NCBI GenBank assembly: GCA_013407085.1
Contig: JACCGJ010003085.1
Location: forward strand, 33,052 to 97,051
Direction of reading: 5' to 3'
Length of the DNA: 64,000 nt
From: Atriophallophorus winterbourni
Taxonomy: Eukaryota; Platyhelminthes; Trematoda; Plagiorchiida; Microphallidae
Shown: positions 57,033 through 64,000 of the stretch, one piece after another
Layout: each line of letters starts with the position of its first letter
How positions within the stretch are numbered: position 1 is the stretch's first letter
Program-made: the position numbers and the translations under genes
Notes under the pieces: model-generated
What the model saw: the letters and a program-made list of their open reading frames with translations, nothing else
Told to the model about the DNA's origin: nothing
Databases searched by the model: none

Positions 57033-59460
57033 TGTGAACGACACCTCGGTGGTCCATATGGTCACGATTGCGTCCGATCACGCAACGTTGAACGCCTGTT
57101 GAGTCTATGTGCTGAGCACCGCCTATTTCTCAGCAGCGTCAACTTCCGACATTTCGAACAACGGTCAGCAACATGGAGATCCCCCTCGACTGGACTCTGG
57201 ACACAAATTGAACCAGTGTGCAAGACTGCAGATCATTTTGGTCGGCCTACCTATCATCTAACCACACGTTAGTCTGTGCAAAATTAAGAATGCGATTCAG
57301 CGGATCGCGTAAGATAAATATTACGAGGCTGGATACGCTAAATCTATCAGATAGATCAGTGGCAGAGAACTATCTAACGGCGCTATCTAATGCACTCGGA
57401 CCCCATTCCGATAATATTGAGGAGCATTGGGCTCAAATCCAAAGCGCAATGTACCATGTTAGCCTGGAAAGCTGTGGAACATCCAAGCAAACAGCTTCCA
57501 ACTGGATATCGGCTGCTACGGCCAAATTAATTGATCAACAGGGAGAAAGATATGATGAACAGTGCAGGCCAATTCGCCACCAGTTGAAGACTAGCCTTAA
57601 AACGGTCCGAGAATCATAGTAGGAAGAGCGAGCAAGCAAGATGGAAGCAGCCCAAGCAGTTTGCAACACCCGCAAATTGTTCCAGATCATACGCTCAATG
57701 GGACCCCGAATGCCAAGCGTGAGCGAACTCATCCCTGAAGCAGATTGGTCGTTGATTACCAACAGAGAAAGGCAAATGGACCGCTGAAGGGAACATTTCG
57801 CTAACCAATTCAATCAACCGCGACCACTCTCTGTTGCTCAGCCAAGTGGCTCCACCACTCAGTGGCCGGCCCCACAGGGACCACCTACAGAGGCAGAAAT
57901 TCGCTCACACAAAATGAAGCTTAGACGACGCAAGGCCCCTGGTTTAGACGAGCTCCCAGCAATACTATTCGTTGAAGGTGTCGACGTTTTGCGCAGTGAG
58001 CTGTCAGTGCTCTTCGGAAAAATCTGAAACGAGGAAAACATAACCAGCGCGTGGGGAACGTCAGCCATCGTCCTAGTAATCAAGAAAGGGTCGAGGGAAA
58101 AGGGCGGTAATCACAGGGGTATAGGTCTCATACCGGTTGTTGCTAAACTGTTTGCATCAATCATCCTGACCAGGCTCAACAGCTACCAAGAAGCAGAGTA
58201 TCGATAAGAACAGGCTGGTTTCAGAGGAGGACGCGGGTGTGTGGACCAAATCTTCACGCTGCGCCAAATTTTGGAGCAACGTTACCAATACGCACGTCCA
58301 ACAATTATCGTCTTTCTTGACATACGAGCAGCCTTTGATTCCATTGACAGAACCGCTCTCTGAGACTGTCTCATTCGCCATGGTGTCTCACCGAAGTACA
58401 TAATCCTGCTCAAGAAGCTGTACTGCCACACCACCGGCAGAGTCAAAGTCTATGGTGATTTATCCAAGCAGTTTACCATTTCCAGCGGGGTTCGTCAAGG
58501 ATGTCCGATCTCCCCATTCCTATTTAACTTTGCGATTGACGATGTCATGAAAGCAGCAACAGCCCAGCTACCGAATTGTGAGATCGACTTGCTCCCCGGT
58601 CGTTGAGTTATGGATCTAGACTATGCTGACGACATCGCTCTCCTCGGAGAGGATGCTTGCGCCATGCAAAGCGCTTTGGATCTACACGTTTATCAGTTGT
58701 CGCTGTATGGATTACATTTCTCCTCGTCAAAATGCAAAGTGTTCCTACAGGATTGGACAGACCCAACACTTGACTTGACGATCGAAAACCATAAACTGGG
58801 AGTGACTGACAGATTCACCTACCTAGGGAGCTGCATTACCACTGAGGGCGATATCGAAGCTAAAATCACAGTACGAGTTGCAAGAGCACGCCATGCTTTC
58901 GCTGGGCTACGGCATCTGTGGCGCCGACGCGATGTTGGATTACGCTTGAAGGGCAGAGTGAGCCAGGCCACTGTACGAGCAGTTCTACTGTATGGCTGCG
59001 AGACGTGGACGCTGCGACAAGCCGATAGTCAACGATTATCGACGTTTGATCATCGCTGCCTGCGGAGTATAGCTCATTTAAGCTGGCAACAGAAAGTCAA
59101 AAATGATGACGTCAGGAAGGCAGTCCTCAGCGATCGCTCTGTGTCACTATCCGTTCATATATCCATGTGCCAGCTGAGATGGCTGGGGCACGTTCTCCGT
59201 ATGGATGAGCGAAGCCTCCCTCGCATACCTCTTTTTGCTCTCACTGGACCTGATTGGGAACGTCGCCGTGGCGGACAAAGGAATACCTGGCGGAAGACCC
59301 TCAAGCGTCTAACAGCCCCACTACCCATCGTGGGAACATCGCGCTTACCCGGGTGGGGCCGAAGGACCGTGAAGATATGTGGCTGATAACACTCAGTGTG
59401 ATGGCAAAACAAAGGAACCAGTGGCGAGAATCCTGCCGTCCTTGTGTTCCCGTTTATCAA
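57033..59460 (+). pseudogene. RTE-like LINE reverse transcriptase and C-terminus
   Basis: A connector (57,218-57,619), then KMKLRRRKAPGLDELPA (57,910-57,960), GLIPVVAKLFASII, EQAGFRGGRGCVDQIFTLRQ (58,208-58,266), FLDIRAAFDSIDR (motif A with Asp), SGVRQGCPISPFLFNF (58,480-58,530), LDYADDIALLGED (catalytic YADD, 58,616-58,650), FTYLGSCITTEGDIEAK, VLLYGCETWTLRQ and LRWLGHVLRMDERSLPR. The last 258-codon block (58,610-59,386) is fully open. About five breaks in total. It would act in the cytoplasm and nucleus in target-primed reverse transcription. Confidence 0.9.
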
Positions 59461-60568
59461 TGAACCTCCCCCCTCCTTTTTTCCAAAAAAGACAAAACAA
59501 GATCAAAAACGGCATGTGTAAACATACAGACAAAAAAATCCCCCCTCTTTTCTCTTTTTTTCTTTCATCATGTACCTTCTTCATGGTATACTTGTTGGCA
59601 CATCGTCAGTAAAGACTTGTGTGATAATAAAATAATAATAACGGTGGTAACCATTACTGAGTTCATATGAGTATATCTTGATTCATCAAATAAGAGTTTT
59701 GCTTTTGCTCCAAATTGTATCACGCATACCTTAATAGCACGCACGTTTTAGCTATAGAAAAAGTTTGAACTGAACTCAACATGGTATACGTAACAGGCAC
59801 CCATTTTACACATATGGTCTTGGATATCGTGAAATTGGGCCTCATATTACCTCACATTTCTCCCCCATTTGTATCTCAACGAATATTTGATTCCGTTTCG
59901 TTTCTGGCTATACAATTTCACCATAAATATTGTTAATCGATGTTTTGAAATAACTACTAAAACATTCGATACAGCACAGGCAACATTAAAATACAAACAA
60001 CGTTTCTGTGCATATCATTGTTAAGAAAGTGACATTGCACACACAAATGAAAAAAATAAACCATGATGGGATGAAGTCATTCAAAATTACTTTTGGTAAT
60101 AGCAGTGATTCTAATAAACCGGCTAACAGATTCATATGCCCAAAGACGCGAAAACTCATAGATAATCTATTGCCTGACTCGAGGAGGTGGTGATGCACTT
60201 AACTAAATTCCTATACTGCTTTTCCAAGAGATCACTAATGACGACTCACAACTGCAAAACACATTATAGTTTACTCTGAATGTATCAGAATGGGAAAATG
60301 CATAGTGGCTGTGATTTACCGTTCGCCATTAGCCGACGAAGCCTACAATTCAGGATTACTTACAAATAAACGGTTAGAAGCTACCAGATAACGCAGCTGA
60401 CTAATTCTGATCACTGACTTTAGGCTGCCGAACTTTAAGGAAGATTCACTCTCTCCAGAAAATTACATAAATGCTTTATATAAACAGTTCATGGAAGAAA
60501 TTACAATCTACAACCATATTCCCAACAATTCCCGATGTGGTGCTACTGATACGCCGTGTATGTTGTAA

Positions 60569-60895
60569 TTGATATTGACAAATGAAGATCACATGATTGA
60601 GGTTATCATTTATGAACCTCAAATAGGAGTCAGACAGGCAATCAGAACAAGTAAAATCAACAAGGTGATTAAAAGTAATTACTTCTCACAACGTAAAATT
60701 ACTTTTATTAAAGACATAGTCCCTGGGGTTAAGTCAGACAACATGCGCGATCAGTGGCAGTGGATTATAAATGAACTTGAATTTGCCATTGAAATGCTCT
60801 CTCATCTTGTTCCGAAGGTGAATGGCAGGCTCATAGACATTATATCAATTGACAGTTGGGAGACATTCCGTTTTCTGAGAAATAAGGTAAACTAA
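60569..60895 (+). pseudogene. Gamma LINE ORF2 linker region
   Basis: 108 codons between endonuclease and reverse transcriptase, ending ...SWETFRFLRNKVN. It aligns with reverse-strand sequence at 16,830-16,780. No catalytic motif. Confidence 0.6.
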
Positions 60896-61199
60896 CTTGT
60901 CGTTGATGACTAATTGAATTATCAAAATCATTCATTAAATAAAAATGGAATCATACCCAAAACATTCTGTAGCAGATCATAATTAACCTGTTGAGGGTGG
61001 AACTGGAAGATGCCGCTTTAGAGACCCATGATGGAATAAAAACCACAGCATCGCAATCTCTGAAAGTTTTAGCCCATTTCTTCACCACTGTCTCCAGCCC
61101 ACAAAACACCGTTACCTATCCCTCAAGTACCGTTTTCGATACCGAAAACGTATAAAAACAACTAACTGTTACATCGGTGAATGTCCTCCGCACAATTCT

Positions 61200-61860
61200 C
61201 AATCTCAACACGAGAAAATCTCCCGGAGTTGGCGAATTCACCCCGCTAATCCTTCAAAAAACTGGGCTTATAATTTGTTTACCCCTCTACCCTACTTGTT
61301 TAAGCTCACTTTAATTCAAAGATTATTCCCTGTGATTTTAAGAATGGCATCATTACCCCAAACCACGAAGAAAGTATCCAACTATAACCCAGTAACACTA
61401 TTACCGGTGATCTCTAATGTGATGGAGCGCCTCTTAGCAAAGAGTGTCACAAAATATCTGGAAGACAATTGCTCGCTCGCAATCGAACAACATGTTTTCA
61501 GAAAAAGACGCTCTTGCCTGGCAAACCTCCTACTCGCCCTGACTGGATATGTCAGAAGCATTCGATTGTGTCAACCAAAGTCTGTTACTACAAAAGATGG
61601 AGCTATGTGGAATCAAGATTCATTACTACCCCCGTTTGAGGATCATCTCCGTGACTGTGTCATTCGAGTGAGGGTTGATGGTGCTTTGTCCCTACCTATT
61701 GCAGTAAAGAGTGGGGTGCCGCATTGATTAGTGCTTGGTTTAATTCAATTCCTGATGTATGTCAACAACTTACCTAAACTTCTTTGCAGCAAAATCTTGT
61801 TATTTGCGGATGACATCATGCTATGGAGACAAGTACGCACATCTGACAATTGCCGACCGC
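61200..61860 (+). pseudogene. Gamma LINE reverse transcriptase
   Basis: TRKSPGVGEFTPLILQKTG (61,208-61,265), then an open block (61,275-61,727) with VSNYNPVTLLPVISNVMERL, IEQHVFRKRRSCLANLLLAL and AVKSGVPH. LLFADDIMLWRQVRTSDN (catalytic FADD, 61,797-61,850) follows in another frame. The palm motif A region is shortened. Confidence 0.85.
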
Positions 61861-61904
61861 TTTAGCTGGACCTCGATGCAAATTAATCCATATTAATATT
61901 GGCT

Positions 61905-64000
61905 TAGTTCCTCTAGTGGATTATCCCTGGCATATAATTTCGTAAAAGGCAAATGCGGTTGAGAGATATGTGCTTTCAAACGGCGTCAGTTACGATAATT
62001 GAAGTACAGTATCAATCATCTGAAGCATGGCAGAGATATTTTGCTCCGTATTGTTTAACATGATTAGTTTCTTAGAGGTTAGGAAATTTGTATTCCATAT
62101 TGTTCCTCGTTAAATCCATGCTGCATTTGACCATATGGAAATATGCATGCAGAATGGGTACCTGTCTGTTGTTTTTGTCGTCCTACATGTATCATGGATT
62201 CAAAACGCAGCGTTTGGAATTACGTAGCATGCAATTTCTCCGACAGCGCTCACAACGATGGACGGTACACTGTCGATAATTTTTAGTTACACGTTAGTAA
62301 TAAAATAAGACTATATGATAAACCAAAGTAGCCTACTTGTCCAATCACAAGAAAGTAATAGAAAATATTCGATTGCAGAGTTAGGATAGAATGCAATTTG
62401 TATTAGCTTATCATGTTTCATTAACGCGAACAAACTTTAATAGCAAGGAAGTGAGTTTTGCACTAAATAACAAGGTTTGAGTTTGTATTTGCTCGCCATT
62501 TTGCGGCATTCGTCCTTCAACATGATAATAAGTGCCAAAATACCGGAATCTATAGACAGACAGAAGATGCAGAGACATGACCTAGACCAATGGTCCAACA
62601 TCGTACGATGATGGGTTCGGCAAACATCAGACCTACAGTTGTCACACGTTCGGTTCGCCACCCAAGATTATCACATTTTGTTGAACCATATCTACTGCAA
62701 ATAACACGAAACAGTGTGAAATATGGGAAAACTGATTTTTATGATACTTATTTGCTACGTTCATTTTTCTAATGCAATACACGAATCTTAGCCAAATTGA
62801 ACTGGTGATAAAGAAATGGACGTTTCAATGTTCGTGAATAGAGCAACGAGCGCAGTATAATTCATCTAGGCATTTCATAGGCTGATAATACAGCGGGTGG
62901 TTGATAAAAAACAAAACAACATGACTACAAACAGTGATTTTACATCGCAAAAATAATAGCAGCGCTGGAGTTTGTTGTTGTGAGTATTTCGGGATACCGC
63001 GATCATCTAATTAGAAAGGTAATGCACCAACTCTATCAAAATTAACTTTCACAAAATGAGCTTCAACTGTCTTTATTAGACATACCTGGAGACTCCAAAG
63101 GGATATTATCGCATTTGACGTCCGAATAATCCCAATAAAGGTACAAACAATGCCGTTCGAAGATATCAAAAACTGAAATTTAGAGAAGGTTAAAAACCTA
63201 CAAAGGTCCGGCATTTCGTGAGTTGGGTCCGTCAAATCAAATATTGTATTAAAGCGGATTGAAAACAGTGTGGTCTTGCGTAAACATTGTTTATGAATGT
63301 CAGGCTACAGCTTCACATACCATATACCACATACACATGTAATCTGCTGCCATAACTTCCAGAAACGTTTCTTCAAAATTCAAACAAGCATGTGAAGCGA
63401 TTTATCTTACGTGAATTAATAATTTGAATGAGATCGCTTTCAGATCAATAAATATTACAATTACAGGCCTGCAAAATAGATAAAAGATTTGGTTAATAAA
63501 AAGCTCATTTTTTGTAACACCAGTAATACCGGGTTCTTGCTGTTGGCATATATCACGTGAGGACAGTACGATGAGGATACGTATGTCTTGAAACCAAGTG
63601 AAAATTGTAAACAGGAGTTGCCCTTGTATGACACTGCTGAGTACGGATGCAACAAAAATCCTGTTTAATTACATGTGATGAAATAAATGTAGAACATATT
63701 AAACCCATGATCGTGAAACAAAAGCTCACTTTCATGCCGATTTGGTGAAGTTCCTGAAATATTTTTAAGACTGCGTTAACTAATATTAGGATCAGAAGAT
63801 AAGCGAGCGCAGAGCCGCAGAGGAAACTGACTTGCACATTGTGGAATTTCAGGTTGTAAGGATGAGGTCAAACGTACGTTAGAGGTAAATAAATCTGTGA
63901 AATTGATGTATTTTAATGCAAACAGCTTGAAAAACAAACTGGATGAACTCTGTGATCGGATTAGTCTGGACCCTGCAGCGATCATTGCGGTGACGGAAAC
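61905..64000 (+). mobile_element. CR1-like LINE (beta), runs off the window
   Basis: 5-prime region (61,905-63,780) matching 18,720-20,700. It jumps at 63,787 to sequence equal to 21,172 onward, so the ORF1 part (about 470 bp) is deleted. ORF2 begins at about 63,895 and reads VKLMYFNANSLKNKLDELCD, then AIIAVTE at the last base. A decayed antisense hammerhead module lies at 63,530-63,570. The rest of the element lies outside. Confidence 0.75.

Larger units (their letters stand above)
56400..59640 (+). mobile_element. RTE-like LINE, nearly full length, forward strand
   Basis: The best-preserved LINE here (about 3.2 kb): endonuclease, reverse transcriptase, C-terminal block, short 3-prime untranslated part and a (TAA)n tail at 59,622-59,641. 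It has a handful of stops and frameshifts. It interrupts the third composite copy. Its translated end (the RNQWRES-type terminus) is of a kind I associate with fluke LINEs, from memory. Base composition is richer in GC than the neighbours, suggesting a later arrival. Confidence 0.88.
54950..60190. repeat. Third, broken copy of the composite unit
   Basis: 54,990-55,300 matches the right arm (24,600-24,790 and 26,750-26,880). 56,165-56,390 matches 27,490-27,540 and 30,700-30,850. 59,890-60,180 matches 32,430-32,700. The order and direction are those of the right arm. Between them lie the tRNA-like pair and an RTE-like LINE. Part of the unit is missing. Confidence 0.65.
60190..61900 (+). mobile_element. 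CR1-like LINE (gamma), endonuclease end and reverse transcriptase
   Basis: Follows the third composite copy without a visible join. 60,300-60,550 codes CIVAVIYRSPLADEAYNSG and LITDFRLPNFKED, the end of an endonuclease whose GDFN is now TDFR; the reverse-strand copy at 17,340-17,375 keeps GDFN. The reverse transcriptase follows at 61,200-61,860. Degraded. Confidence 0.8.

Overview
This looks like eukaryotic, AT-rich, repeat-dense DNA. It is most probably from a flatworm, plausibly a parasitic fluke. The grounds are a Ty3/gypsy element of the CsRn1 type (CHCC Gag motif, tRNA-Trp-like primer site), CR1 and RTE non-LTR retrotransposons of the kind that fill fluke genomes, and hammerhead-ribozyme tandem repeats. 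The species assignment is inference. Nearly all recognisable sequence is mobile DNA, mostly degraded by stops and frameshifts. No bacterial-type genes, rRNA or intact tRNA genes were seen.

Layout. 1-9,250 and 22,060-32,700 are two inverted copies of one roughly 4.6 kb composite unit. Each is broken by different later insertions: a Ginger/KRBA2-type DNA transposon (3,515-6,593) and a mariner-like MITE (7,616-7,777) in the left copy; a hammerhead tandem array (22,226-23,030), an RTE (24,790-26,745), a gypsy element (27,545-30,695) and a 66-bp ribozyme fragment (31,350-31,415) in the right copy. Between them (9,250-22,060) lie fragments of CR1 families, an RTE, and a second hammerhead array (15,035-15,679). 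32.9-48.8 kb holds a candidate host gene: spliced exons on the + strand whose translation resembles CUB-domain halves, with LINEs in the introns. 49.4-54.8 kb holds two reverse-strand CR1 copies. 54.9-60.2 kb is a third, broken copy of the composite unit, carrying a tandem tRNA-like SINE pair and a 3.2 kb RTE-like element. 60.2-64 kb holds CR1 sequence that runs off the end.

Family labels used below are my own: alpha, beta and gamma are three CR1-like lineages. The most interesting feature is two unrelated tandem repeats with hammerhead ribozyme cores (CTGATGA, stem II, GAAA, ACCGGU stem III, complementary stem I). They resemble animal retrozymes. One of them shares its whole unit with the 5-prime region of the beta LINE, where the ribozyme is decayed and antisense. 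All homology statements come from reading the sequence by eye.
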